Translations under genes and position numbers: made by a program
From: Mya arenaria
Lineage: Eukaryota; Mollusca; Bivalvia; Myida; Myidae
Assembly: GCF_026914265.1 (NCBI RefSeq)
Contig: NC_069135.1
Coordinates: forward strand, 35,225,756-35,289,755
Direction of reading: 5' to 3'
Length of the DNA stretch: 64,000 bases
In this document: positions 22,301-37,300 of the stretch, one piece after another
Layout of the letters: each line of letters opens with the position of its first letter
Numbering within the stretch: the first letter of the stretch is position 1
The notes under the pieces: generated by a model
Seen by the model: the letters and a program-made list of their open reading frames with translations, nothing else
Told to the model about the DNA's origin: nothing
Databases searched by the model: none

Positions 22301-25300
22301 TAGAAAATGACTGAAAATATTTCATGAATAATAACCAAGGGTATTGTCATACGTTGGTGTTGTTGGGATCATGTTTGGATGACTGACTGGAATCTGGTTG
22401 ATGTTGAGTTTCTTTTTTCTTCCATTGAAGGTTTTCAGCATCCGAACAAGGTCAAGGGCTGTGAGCATTTTCAACATCTGTGCAGGCATGATTGCTACAA
22501 TGGCGGAACTGAAAAGGGTAGTTTACCATTCTTTACTTTGCTGAAAGTGTTTGTCTTAATAACTGAAATAAAATTCTTGTGCCTTGCTGTTTACATTTAT
22601 TTACTGAATTTAGAATCATTTTGGTGGGAAGTTACATTTCATTGTGGTCTGGTTTTTGCAGATAACGCCTCATGTTATGTTTTATAACAGGACATGTTAT
22701 GAGTATTGATACAATCGATTGTTGCTAATTTCAGGCCCAACCAATCAATTTTCGATTATAATTGATCATCAGAACATCGCTATTTTTTGGTTCATTTGCA
22801 GTGGGCCATAAAAGCATATGTACATGTACATGTATATTGACCTGTCACATACAGTCCATTGTAATTAGGTTCATTTATGAATCATCAAACTACAATCAAA
22901 CCCTGTTGGCTCGAAGTCCCACGGACTGGCGAAAATTCATTTAGCCTTGGAGTATTCAATGGGGAATTCGATTTTTTTTAATTTTATTTTTTTATTAGGC
23001 TTTATATAAGAACGTCATTTTCATCATTGGATAATGGTGTTAAAGTTATCTTCTGTATATGCATTTAAGGTTTTCAACTACAAAGTGAAAAGCAATTTTT
23101 TTTAGTTTTACATTTTTTTTTTTAAACTGACTATAAAAATGGTAGGGTCGGCGCCTATTCCGTAGGTAGGGTCGGGTAACCCGAACCAAATGTATTTTTT
23201 TTTTTTTTAAGCCCAAGTGAGTTTGAGCCAACGGGGTTAACTGTATTTGCACCTGGTTCCCATTCAGACCTTATAGTGAACCAAAGTGCTTGTAAGAGCC
23301 ACTATTGATCAATATGACTTGTCACCTTCTAGCTAGAATTCAATCTAAGTACCGGTACATATACAAATAGAAGCAGATATTGTGTTCTAACATTAAGGTG
23401 ACGATATTGTACATATATATTACAGGGTATAGCGAAGCAGCTTCTGTTCCCAGTCCTGCCCCAGTTCACTGAGGCCTTCGTCCAGGCCCTATTGGTTCCT
23501 GATGGCCCCGCATCCGATAGTGGCCTGAAGATGGAGATCATGAAGGTAAAAATTAATAGTGTATTGAGGTGAACTGACAACTCATGACTGTTAAGCTGTT
23601 GTACACTTCAATGGTCAGATGATTTTATGTGCATTTTGTATTTTTTGTCAATATCATTGATTTGGGAATAAAGGTTTCAGGGATAACATGTCATAATTGG
23701 GAATTCTGATATATTTTAAAGAATTTTGCCATTAAGAATGGGGCAGAAATTCTCACCTGAGAACTGAACTGCCTAAAATGACTAAAAAAATGCCTTTGAC
23801 TTAGGTTCCTGATTTTCATTAGCCTTAAAGCTGCACTTTCACAGATTGACGGTTTTGACAACCTTTTTGTCTTGGAATGAGCCAATTTTTGCGTTAATGT
23901 CTGGAAACCAGCAAATAAATGCGAAATAAGAAAAACTGTAATCTGATTTATTGTCAGCAGTCCACTGTCTCATTTCAATGGTTTCCATTTATTCACATAA
24001 GAAATGGCTCAATGGAAGTTTTTGTACTTCCAAGGCATTATTTTGGAAGTTTTAGCCCATTACTAGGGAGTAATATACTTCCTTTAACGGAAGCCCTCTG
24101 CTACATTTACATGTCCACTTAAGGCCTTGACATCGCTGGTGAAGTCGTTCCCCAAGATGATGTCGCAGTGGATTGGTCAGATTCTACAGCCAGTGTGGAG
24201 CATCTTCACACATAGCTCAGACTTGTATCCTTGTACATGTGTATATACATGTAGATAGCTCAGTGTCAAGGACATTGTGACATCACCAAGCGTGATAGAA
24301 TTATGATCATGAATTTTGTGCATCTAACTTTAAAACTATGTATGCACTGTTTTCATAAGGTGTTTAAGAGAAACTTGTCTGGGATATTTGTCTTTAACTG
24401 TGTGCAGCTATGTGAAGACGGTTGTGAACAATGTGGAGGAGGCCGAGGACCCTGTGGACTCTGATGGTAGGTACAGTAGCATGGGAACTTGCTGTGCAAG
24501 CATTGTTTTTAATTCAGATATTCAAGCACTAGCCTGAATGGTATATTTTTATGAGGCGAATATACACGGAAACAAACAAATCATAGGAAAATTTAATTTC
24601 CCTTTTTCAATACAGTTTCAGGAGGGTTTTACCTTCTTGTTTATACAATTTGATCACTAAATAAGTAAGCATTAAACCTTCCATTGATAACAATGAAGGA
24701 TTGTTTATTAGTTTGTTCATGGCAGGGCTTTTTCATGTCTTCAGCAGAGGATGAAATTTTTTTCCTTCTATAGTGAAACAAAGGTATATTCCTTTGAAAC
24801 AAATTCATTAAGAGTTGGCATAACCTGGTTTTGATCAAATATAGGAAATGGTAAATTTGAGGCAAACTGATCTTTCCATTGTCAGGCGAAGAAAAAACTG
24901 ATAAACCAAAAGGTATTTCATACTTGGACACTTTCCCTGTTTATTTTTGTTGATTTCCTCCTGGAAGTGCTTTGTTTTCGCACTTTTCTTTTCATCAGGT
25001 GCCATTACCCATATTTGAACGTTCAAACAGGTCATTGTTTCTGAAATTAGGCTTTTGAATGAATACCCAAATTACTACTGGTTCTGGTTGGAACTTGAAC
25101 AAGCATTGCTATATAAGATTAAGTTTATTAGCAAATCTAGTAAACAGTAATTTAACAGTATATTGATAGGAACAGTATATGGATCAGTTTTTGTGTCGCC
25201 TGAAAAGACGACATATAGGGGTTACTTTTGTCGGTGTCGGCGGCGGCGTCCGGGTCCCATTTTCGCTTGTCCGGGGTATATCTCCTAAACTATTAGTGGT

Positions 25301-28300
25301 ATCAACTTGAAATTTCATATGTAGATAGATCTAATTGAGGGCTAGTGCAGTGCACAAGAACTGTTACTCTTGCTTCCATATTTTTAGAGTTATTGCCCTT
25401 TGTTATTTTTCATGCTTAAAGTTTTGTCCGGGGCATATCTTGTAGAATATAAAAGTTATCAACTTGAAACTTCATATGTAGATAGATCTCATGGAGGGCA
25501 AGTGCAGTGCACAATAACAGTAGCTCTTGCTTTATTAGTTTTAAAGTTATTGCTCTTTGTTAATTTTCATGCTTAAAGTTTTGTCCGGGGCATATCTTGA
25601 AGAATATAAGAGGAATCAACTTGAAACTTCATAGCTAGATAGATCTCATTGAGGGCAAGTGCAGTGCACAAGAACCGTTACTCTTGCTGCCATATTTTTA
25701 GAGTTATTGCCCTTTGTTAATTTTCTTGCTTAGGTTTTGTCCGTGGCATATCTCGTAAACTATCAAATGCCACCTACACTTGAAAGTTGGCAACATCATT
25801 GTCTATAAATGAATAAAATGCCAATCTAACAGCTATAATGTCGACAGTAAATAATTCGTCAGGCGACACATCCGACTCGCCGAGTTCTAGTTGGCTTGTG
25901 GAATTATGGACGACAAGGTTATGAGATTTTTCCCATTTCACCTAAACTGTGTAAATTTCTGTATTGAATTTATTGTTGACAAGAATCCAGTGAAGAATGT
26001 TGATTTAATGTAAAATAAAACTGTTCAATAGTATAGAATTCAAAAAATTCAAATTCAAAAATTTAAATTGCCGGCTGACGTTTCAGGACACTGTAGTGGA
26101 GGTCGACATATATTTGTAAAAGAAATGTGTTAAGCTACCTGGTACAGAAATATGTGAATTTCGAATCCCTGAAGACTCTGTATGATTTTTGTATCATTTG
26201 AGAGCGTTTGATGTGCATAAAAAGAAAAAAAAAGATGCAAAAAAAATATGCCTTAAATAATGTAATGATCGAGCTTTTTGTGGCCTTGAAGTATTGCAAA
26301 ATAGGTCATTTTTCATTGGATTTCAATTGAAATAAAGACAGAATATGCTAACTGTAATACTTATTATGTGTAATGTATTTTTGGTCATTTATATGACAGT
26401 GATCAATACACAATACCATTTCAAAGGATACAAAAATATGGAGTCAATAGTTTAATAAATATTATTGTAAAGCAGCCGTAAAAGCTTCACTCACCCTCTC
26501 AGATGGACCGTTTTGACAACTTTTTTCATTTTTTTTTTTATCTTGGAATAAGCTCAATTCTGTGTACATATCTGAGAACCAGTGATATAAGACTGCTGAC
26601 AAAGGATCACAGTTTTTCATTTTTACTTTTGATAAATTCATGTTTTATGCCGAAAAATTCATTTTTCTTTTAGCCACAAATGTTCTTGATTTGAACATCA
26701 AGATTCAAAATTGTGATCTGATATTTTGTCACCAGTCTTATTTCACTAATAGCGTATTTGTGGGATCAGGCTTTAGCGTTGTGTATAATGCTGTATCTGT
26801 TATCACAGGTGGTACGTTGGGATTTGAGAACCTGGTGTATGCAGTGTTTGAGTTTATCCACGCCCTCCTGGACATCGGCAAGTTCAAGGGGCTTGTGAAA
26901 AAGTCTATCAATGAAATTCTGTACTACGCCATAGTCTACATGCAGATCACAGAAGACCAGGTATGCAGATAGTTTAACTAGCTAACGATGAATTTATACT
27001 GATTAATGTTTCGAGAGACTCAGTGCAAGATGTGCGTAATTTATAATACACAGGAGTAATGCCTGCCTTGCCCTTGGTTTGAATTACCATATTCTACAAC
27101 ACAGATCACAATCAAGTCTAGGTAATGTGCTAGTGGTAAGCAAGGTTTGCTTGAGGTCACACTCACACCTGATGAGATATCAAATTAAGACCTTTTGGGT
27201 GAGACGCAGGCACTTATATCTAGTGAACCTTTCAACTTTATTCGAAATACATATATTGAATGGATAAATAGCTAAACTGTTACTGGCAGTTTGGAGAAGA
27301 AAATTTTGTATTTGCGGCAGTTTTAAACCAATGTACATATTGCTGGTAGCAGTGTAAATGACATTATGGATGAATAATGTGGTAATTCCTACTTGGTCTT
27401 GCAGGCACGGATGTGGACAAGCAACCCTGACCAGTTTGTGGAGGATGAAGATGACGATACTTTCTCCTACTCTGTCAGAATCTCGGCACAGGATCTTCTC
27501 ATGGTAGGACTCTAAGGCTTGCCAACAACTATCATTGTTCGTATGCTTATGAATTTCTCGTTTTTTAATGAAAACAACTTTGGGAAAAATTGTTTCTGTA
27601 TTTTCTTCAGGAAACAGTTAACTTATAAAAAGGTACATTTTATAATATTAAATAAGTCGGCCCCTTGTATTTATAGTTAATAGGTCAGGAGTTCGAGCTA
27701 GAGTCCGCCCTGGGTCTGTGTGCAGCCATCACCAGACATCTACAAGAGGCAGAAACACAGAAACAACACCACGAAAACTGGTAAATACAACTTGTATAAA
27801 ATTTTCGGCAAATATCATCTTTTAACTTAAACCTCAATTCTTTATGATGTGGTGGCACAGGTTTTCTTGAGCAGACAGTTGCAGTGAAATGGATAAAATA
27901 TCTGAAAGAATAGCAGTAAGTAAGAAGCAAATTAAGATAAGGATATTTGCTTTTATATTGGTACTACTGGTTTGTAAGGAATACAATTGCAACCTATACT
28001 TTTCTTTAAATGGTTGATTTTTTGTAGCCGCCAATGTGAAAACAGTGATTTCATATTTATTAACACATTGGGAAGATTATTCTGAAAATTGCTAGATATT
28101 AAACAATAATTCAGTTGACAAATCAATAAATTTGAGTGATGTTTTGAACAAATTAGTCCATTGTATAATATCATATCAAGTACATATGCAAACATTTTTG
28201 AAAGAAATGAGATTTCATGGAAAAAAACAATAACATGAAATTTAGTGACGACATAACTTTTCAGGTGGAAGGTTCATGAGTCATGTATGCTGGCCCTGGG

Positions 28301-31300
28301 CACGGTGTGTAACCTTGTCATGGAGACCGTTAAGTCTGGCACGGTCCAGTTTGACATCTCGGCCTTCTTACAGAATGTCGTCCTTACTGATCTGAACCTT
28401 ACAGGTATGAGAACATTAAGAAACAGAGGTGGGGCAGGTATATATTAGGATGTGGCAGGTATATTATGAGGTGGGGAGGTTTGAACAGTCTCTAGTTGAT
28501 GAGACGGGGGACGGGGCAGGTAAATTTATGGGGTGGGGAGATTTATTTTGGGGTGGGGATGTTTATTATGGGGTGGGTGGGAAGGTTTATTATGGGGTAG
28601 GGCAGGTAAATTTATGGTGTTGGGAGGTTTGAACAGGGTCTTGATTATGAGATGAGGGATGGGGCAGGTAAATTTACGGGGAAGGGAGGTTTGAGCAGGG
28701 TCTAGTAGTGGAAAAAATGATGTAAAGATTGACACCTCCTCCTTCCTTTAAAATGTAAAGTCGTCACTGACCATGATCTTATCGGTATGGAACAGAGGTG
28801 GTGCAGTCACATGTATGGGGTTTAGTGGTATGAGCTTGGTCTAGTCTTGGAAAAGACCTTGGTCTTAGATTGGGCAGCTAGGGCGAAATAAGGAATACTA
28901 GATGTGATGTCCAGATGGGTTTAGGGGAGAGATCTTGTCATGAAAACACTCCCAGACTTCCAACTCAAAAAACTTGAAAAATTTACCAACCTGATATTTT
29001 TTGTGCATATTGAAGTGATTTGTTATCAATATAGGTACATCTCAACCTTCAATTATTTTTTTGTTAAGAACAATGTAATTTTATTATGACCTATCAATTT
29101 TTATATGTAACTCTTTAATATGGTTGTTTTACAGTTTCTCCATTCCTGATTGGACGATGTTTGTGGACAGCTAGTCGATATGCCGAGGGAATGAACCAAG
29201 ACTTACTTCAAAGGTAGTCATTATCACTCATAACAGTTAAAGGAACAAATCATCTTGAAGCTTTACAATGAAGAAATGATATTCAAAACATCAGCTTGTT
29301 AATGTTTGGCACTGTCCTATCGCTTTAACTGTTCTCCTGTCTATTTCGTATCTCATCAGGCGATCATTTAAAGAGTTGTAGAAATGAAATTGCTCCTATT
29401 ATAGTTGATGACATGCACTTTCTGTGATGATGGGGCTAGGTTACAATTTCAGCCAGCCTGATGATCCTAAATTTGTTTGTGTATGTATTTAATTAGCTGC
29501 TTTAAACAAAGTTTTGAATTTTGTCCCATAGGTGCCTGCAGGCCACTGTAGGTGGTATCCACCCCAGCCAGCACCCAGTGATCCGTATCTCGGCAATCCG
29601 GGCGGTGTACAGCTACTGCGAGTTCCTGAAGGAGTCAGGCAGCTCCCAGATGCTCGTCCCTTTCCTCCCCAACATCACCGAGGGGCTCATCGCCGTGGCA
29701 ACACAATTCTCCTCTGATGTTCTCTCACTCTGTCTGGAAACTCTCTCTATGGTTCTCTCGGTTAGTGAAATGTTTGTTATATACTGATTAATTAGAGCAT
29801 GAAATAGGTGTTTGTTCAGGTAGATAATTATTGTAAAATGATCTTAAACTTTATTTTCCGAATTTTTCTTGCAAGGAAGTCCCTACTTTTTGTCAATACT
29901 TTGTCATAAAAGCTACTATTTTTTACCTATTTTTATTTCGGTCACCAATGGAAATTTTGTACCATTGCCTGCTTTGAATAATACCAGTTTAATGTTTTGT
30001 TTTTAAGCGAAGAACTTTTATTAAAAAATAATAAAAAATAAACATCTGCTTTTCATAATGTTTTATATGAAAAGCACTTAAATCATGATAAGGCTAAAAA
30101 AATTGGTTAGGGTTACAACCTTTGCAAAAAAACAGGTAGGGTAGGTAAGCTTTTTTTCAATAGGCTTTATATAAGATCATAATACTGTGAAATCATTAAT
30201 GTTCGTGGGGCATTAATGTTCGTGGTTTTCGTGGGTTGGGTGATCCACGAATTCAAGATCCCACGAAATATAGACCCTTTATTCACTTTTTCAATTGCCT
30301 TGTTACGTACTTACTCTAGTTAGCTCCACTGGCCGAAGGCACAGATTGTCCGTCGTGAGTGCGTGCGTGCGTGCGTGCGTGCGTAAACTTTTACTTTATA
30401 GATATCTCCTCTGAAACTGATAAGCGGATTTTGACAAAACTTCACAGGAATGTTCCTTTGGTGGTCCTTTACCAAAATTGCTCAAATGGTTCCGGTCCAT
30501 TGCACAATATGGCCGCCAGAGCTAAAAATAGCAAAATCTTTAAACGACATCTCCTCTGAAACGGTTTGGCAGATTTTGATGAAACTTGACAGTAATGTTC
30601 CTTGGGTGGTCCTTTATTAAAATTGCTCAAATGGTTCTGGTCCATTGCACAATATGGCCGCCACAGCTAAAAATAGCAAAATCTTTAAACGACATCTCCT
30701 CTGAAACGGATAGGCAGATTTTGATGAAACTTGACAGAATTGTTCCTTGGGTGGTCCTTAACCAAAATTGCTCAAATGGTTCCGGTCTGCTGCACAACAT
30801 GGCTGCCAGGGCAAAAAAATAGAAAAACCTTTAAAGAACATCTTCTCAGAAACCGATGATCAGATTTTGATGAAACTTAACAGAAATGTTCCTTGGATGG
30901 TCCTTTATCAAATTTGCTTCAATGGTTTCGGTCCACTGCACAAGATGGCCCCCAGAGGTAAAAATAGAAAAACCTTTAAACGACTTCTCCTCAGAAACCG
31001 ATGATCAGATTTTGATGAAACTTGACAGAAATGTTCCTTGGGTGGTCATTAACCAAAATTTGTTAAATGGTTCCAGTCCACTGCACACCATGGCTGCCAG
31101 AGCTAAAAAATAAAAAAAACTTTATACGACTTGTCGTCGAAACCGATGACCTTTTTTCGATAAAACTTGACAGAAATGTTTGTTTGGTGCTCCTTTACTC
31201 AAATTGCCCAAATCATTTCGGTCCACTGCACAACATGGCAGCCAGAGCTATTAAAGTAAAAAAAAAATTTAAATAACTTTTCCTCAAAAATTGATGATTG

Positions 31301-34300
31301 TATTTCTATGAAACTTGACGAAAATGTTCGTTAGGTGGTCTTTGCTTGAACCTTTTGGCCAGTGGAGCACAGGCACTGATGTGCCTCTTGTATATTATTT
31401 ACAGAGGTTGCAGTATACAGTGTTAAAACATGTCTCACTGTATAACTTAAGATCATTATTCTGTTAAATGACAGTTATAAGCACATGTTTAAACTTGTGC
31501 TGTTAATGAAAATCTCCAAGTTTACAAGATGTGCGTGATGAGTGTCTGTACTCGATTTTTTTATTTAATGAAATAATTAATCGATTACTAGTACATTGAA
31601 GGTTACTAAGCACCGAACGTGACAATATACGCACCTTTTCGGTGTTTTCACAGTTTGCAAAATTCTTAATTGGCATTTAATGGCTTCCCCTATCTGTATT
31701 TATGATCAGGATACATCTTCTTTTATTACCTTTATTCCCAATTAAATCGATAAGCGACATGGGTATATGCACTAATTGGCATGTCGTACCACATTAGCGA
31801 GTGTCATAAAACGAGTGACGTAGAAGACGGAAATCACGGGCCAGCGCGTGGATATTATGCAGACAATCTAGGACGATCGCATCTTCGATTTTTTTTTGAA
31901 AATCCACGAATTCAAGTACCCACGAAATTGTTTTCTTTCGACAAACCACGAAATTTCATGCCCACGAACATTAATGATTGCACAGTAGTCACCATAAGAG
32001 AATGGTGTTAAAGTAGTATTCAGTAAAAAGCTTTAAAGGTTTTCAACAAGAAATTAAAGAAAACCTAACTCAAGGATTTTTTTAACAAACTGACAATAGA
32101 TATGGTACGGTTGAAGCCTATTTAGTAGGTAGTAATGGGTAAGCAGATCTAAATGTATTTTTTAGGCCTTATGAAGGTGCTATGAAACTGATGATTATGG
32201 AAACTTGTATTTCAGGTGGATAAATCGTTCACATCCTCCTGTGAATCCAAAGTAACTCCATTAACTATAGCTGTGTTCCTGAAATATTCAAGTGGTAAGT
32301 TAATATACTTGACATACTGATCATTAGGTAATGCAATGCTAATTTTATTGTAAAGCTGTTGAATAGAAATAAATCTGAAATGAATGTTTCCATATGTCGA
32401 TTTGTCTACTTTATTCTGCTGAGAGGAGTGTTATAACAGGATGATTTAAGATGAGTCACCTGAAACAACACGTCAATTGAAAGTTATTTAATATTGCTTG
32501 ATTTTATGAAATTGAATATGAACATGCATATTGGTTAAAATTACAAAAACTGTTTTTAACGTTTTCGCATGTGCCAACATGTTGATTTTGCCATCTGCAG
32601 TATAATCACATGAAAGAAACTAATACCATCAATGACATCGTTATCAATGACGGGCCATATTTAATCAATAGTCTATACATATTGATATAAATATATTGTC
32701 TTTAATTCCAGACCCAGTTATAACGAGTATAGTCCAGGATCTATTTAAGGAGCTCGCAGTAAATGACACATGTATGTTGCCCCTACAACAGAGGCTGTTG
32801 CCCACTCTGGTCAGCATACTGCAGGCCGAGGAGGGGAAAGTGGCCCTTGGATTACCCTCTGTGAGTACTGATGGGGCTGGGGGGGGGGGGAGGGTATCAG
32901 TACTTTAGGTAAAAATTACACACAACATTGTTGTATATATTTGACCTGCTGTCTAAGTGATGTGTAGCTCCTTTGAAGTGTTTCTAACTTTTTGTAAATT
33001 AATAAAAAAAAAATTAAAGATCATTTGATTAGAGTATTTATATTATGGGATCAAGTTGATTGATTACTGATGAAATTATTAAGATTTTAAGGGAAACAAA
33101 TATTCATGTAAATAAAAAAAAAACAAACTTTCAGGTAGCCCTGGATATCCTCACAACTATAGCGAGAGCCAGCAAGGCCCCAATATCTGATCAGCTGCTC
33201 GGTGCCTTCCCTGCGGCCGTGTACTGTACACTTAACACGGATGATAACGCCACCATGCAGGTAGAAAAACCATAATATATAAGACAAACTTTTAAAGCAC
33301 CTCATATTTCTTGCTGTATATCAAAATTATAGATCAATTTGTAGGTTATTATGCCAAACAATGTTGTGGCATTAGTCATGCTATGTAATGTCACATTTTT
33401 GTTTAATAATGTACTATAATCGACGATGATTTATTTCTTCAGTGTTCATTGACTGAAATGGATAGTGTTTCGTTGTCAACACCCCTGTACATTTACTGAA
33501 CTAAGACTTTTTTATGAAGGGTATTGCATTCTATTTTGATAATCTGTGTGGCAAAATAATGTATCATTTTATTTATCAAATTATTTCCATTCTGTTTGTT
33601 CTAGAGTGGTGGAGAATGTATACGAGCCTTCGCCTCTGTTGCCATGGACCAGATTGTACACTGGCATGATGAACAAGGTAGGCTTACAGATGTTTTACCT
33701 GCTTTTCATAGACCATTTGTATTGCATATTATCTCATGTCACATTTTGAATACTAAAGAAGATATAATGGGCTATTATGATGAAGAATCTTTGACAATAA
33801 TCCTGGGGCTGTTTCAAAAAGTAGATTTTAGTTATAAATTGAAAAGATTTTAGTACCATAGTTTATATTATTTTTAGTAAGATAAAATGAATTTAAATCT
33901 TAATGATTAAGAATGGGCGGAGTAAGCTTAAGTTTAATTCAGGTCATCTAACAATGACATCTACACACAACTTATGGCTGACACATTATTAACGCAAACT
34001 CTGGTGCAGGGATTGTGTATCGGATGAGTGCAAGTTGGGGGACCTTTAATTACGCACAAAATATGAGATTTTTAATGATTACACCTAGTACTTAATGATG
34101 ACATATCTGCAATTTCATTGGCTGAAAAATATATGTTGTATTATAAATAAAACTTGTCATGTTGCACTTCTTCTTGTACAGGGAACTCTGGTCTGACATA
34201 CATCATCCAAGTGATATCCAAGCTCCTGGACCCTAAGACGTCACAGTTTACTGCATCATTTGTTGGTCGACTGGTGACGGTGGTTCTCTCAAAGGTTGGA

Positions 34301-37300
34301 GGTCAGCTCGGGGAGCAGATGGACCTGATATTGCGGGCTGTCCTCAGCAAGATGCAGCAGACTGAAACACTCAGTGTGATGCAGGTAGTGTTGGGAATGG
34401 GCTCTAATTTGACTATCGATAATCGGTTTTATAAAAGTGACCTATCTTCCATAGTACAATTGGCTTTTGACAATACCTCAATTGTAGTTTTATTCAGGTA
34501 CAGTACTTGTAGTCCTTAACTATGCTTAAGTTAAGTGTTGTTCCTTTCGGTCATATTGTTACCAATAACAATTGAACCATTCAGAATGTGTAAATGAACT
34601 CAAAAGGATAAAAAAAAAAAGGCGGAATATAACCGAATGCAAAAACGAGAGGAAAGAGAAAGACAACTTGTCGCTGGAATCAATGATCAGTTTTGACCAA
34701 ACACAATCAATTGATGGCCACTCAAAAGCAGCCAATGCATGAAGCTATATTGAGTTTTGTGTTTCCTTTATTTCTTTAGAACCTTAGGACTTAAAATACA
34801 GAAACCAGTGGAGTATAGATTACAAAATATTTGCACAACTGTTTGTAATTCCATTGTAATCTTTCCCATGTTCCAGTCCCTGTTGATGATATTCGCCCGG
34901 CTGATGCATGATCAGATGGAGGCTGTCCTAGAATTTCTGACGAGCGTGCCCGACCCGATGGGAAAACCAGCTCTCGAGTTTGTCTTGAAGGAGTGGTGTG
35001 CAAGGCAACACTCTTTCTATGGGGCTTATGAGAGGAAAGTCATGTAAGAGTCTTTGAACTATTGGTAAAGATAGACAGTCAATTGTATAAAACTGGATAA
35101 CTCTTTGGTTTGGTCAAAGTTAGCCAATTAGTTAGTCAATATTTGTTGAATAATTACTATCGACCAATCAAATTATTTATATGTGCAAACTAGCTGAAAG
35201 ACAACCGTTGGCTAACTTATCAAGGTCTTATACAATTAGCTGCGGTATTCTGGCAGCAAACTTTTCGTGATTGTGAACACTGCAAGTCGATCTTTTCATT
35301 TGACTCAATCGTGAAAAATTATGAAAGACTGCCTTTCTATGCCCACTTGATTAAAAATAATCAGATAAAAATAATCCATATCTCATTGAAACAAGCATTA
35401 TCCTCTCTTTGTATATTTATATGTGCAGAAGTGCTCGTTACGTTGCAGCATTTCTTTTTATTTCCATAATTTTACACTACTCTCACTTCCTCGTTGTTTC
35501 CAGGGTGGTTGCCATGGTTAAACTGCTGCAGCACATAGTGTCAACAAACGACTCGCGTCTCAAGGACATCGTTGTCGAGGGTGACGAGATCATCAGTGCC
35601 TCGGGGAATGGAATCAGGACAAGGTCAAAAGGTCAGTGTAAGCTTCATGATTTGTTTGATCCATGGGAGGATTACCAATCACATTTTGTAAAAAGGTGAA
35701 ACAAGATTTTAGATGAGACTGTAAGTCTTGAAGCTGCCCTCTCATAGATCATTTTGACAACTTTTTTATTTTTTGTCTTAGAATGAGCCAATTTTTAAGA
35801 AAATCCATGGAAGCCAGTTATATAAGACTGCTGACAAAATATCAGATCGCAGATTTTTATAAATAAGTTCAAAAATTGATGTTTTATGCATTTTTCTTAA
35901 ACCGTTAGTAATGGTTTAAGCCATAAAACATTAATTTTCAAACAGAAATATGGAAAATCTCAGATCGGTTTTTTTGTCAGCAATCTTTTATTATTGGTTT
36001 GCAGATAGACAAAAAATAAAAAAAGTTGATAAAATGGTCAATCTGTGAGAGTGCAGCTTTAAAGGAGCTAGACACCAGATGATACAATTGCAAAAAAAGA
36101 GAAAATTGTCAAAAACTTCAAATTGACATTGTTAAGTACAATGCATTGAATCTTACTTACTGATGTATCACATTACTTATCGGCCTCTTCTAGCTTGCAT
36201 TGACAATTCTATGCTTGTTTTAAGGAATTGCTGAATTTACTTTGAGTCCATGTATTGATATGAATGAAATATATAATATGAAAGTGGCATATAGGTTCGC
36301 AAATGTGTTGATGGTTTGCACACCAAGTCTTGAAAAAACAAAAACTTGAAAATGGTTTGACATATAACCCTGAAACTTCACTGGCAGGTTGCTCTTGACC
36401 AGCAATTGACCCCTATTATTTTGGGGTTCGGTAGGTCATTCACATCAATTTTGTTAAAAACTTGTCTACACAATAACAAGTGAATGGAATTAGCTAAGAC
36501 CATATGACTGGTAGGATGCCCTTGACCAGCATAAGAAGAACTTTTTTCTGCATGCTAACTTGACAATAGCTTGACTTTAGACCATGAAACTACACATGTA
36601 AGTTCTACTTGACTAATGGATGACGTTCTTTTGTTTGGATGGTCAGTAGGTTAATGGTAAGGTAGGTCAGTCTCACATGTGGTAGAAATTTTTTGTCTGC
36701 GTAATTAACTTGAGAATGGCTTGACCTATGACCATGAAACTGCAGAAGTAGTTAACCATAGGTTGTAGTTGACCAGTTGATGACCATTAGTGAAGTTAGG
36801 GCTATATGGGAATCTTGCGCGTCCTCATGCCTTCTGTCTGTCCTGTTTTTGTCCAGTCCATATCTTTCTTATTCATGGTCAGATTTTAAAGGTCATAGGT
36901 GATGGATACAATCATTGTCAATGCATTTCTTCTTAAATCACATGAATGCAGTGTTGCAAATGTTCCTTGGCAGTGGATAGTGACACTCACGGAGCAAGAT
37001 GTTTTTAATCCTCTCTTGTTTTAATAAAATGTTTCATCAGAAAAGTTAATTGTGAAAAAATTGAATAGTTATGTTAATTAATCAATGTAAAATGTGGACT
37101 AATGTTGAATGCTGGAGGTAATGAAGATTGATAACCAGCACCCGCCGGACCACACTTCAGTCGGAGTATTCTGTAACTTATAAACTATCATCATTGTAAA
37201 CACTTCCTGGCTGAGAGGGGTATATTTCAATATTGGCATATACATGTATATCTGTGAAAACAGGATATTTGTTCCAATTAGTGGAGTCATAGAAGTTTAA

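Larger units (their letters stand above)
30100..32170. mobile_element. Three-level nest of mobile elements in IPO9 intron 14
   Basis: The outer layer is a copy of the GGTAGGGT repeat (compare 22960-23240), interrupted after CTTTATATAAGATC near 30178 and resuming with GAATGGTGTTAAAG near 32000. The interrupting sequence is mariner-like MITE copy 2 (30185-31985). That MITE is in turn interrupted at 30322-31392 by a tandem-repeat element. The order of insertion can be read from the split sequences. Confidence 0.75.

Noticed and set aside
30359..31276. Overlapping plus-strand frames resembling [20 protein letters not shown] repeats
   Set aside because: The 145-bp repeat core shifts frame between units and contains stops; the region has mobile-element ends.
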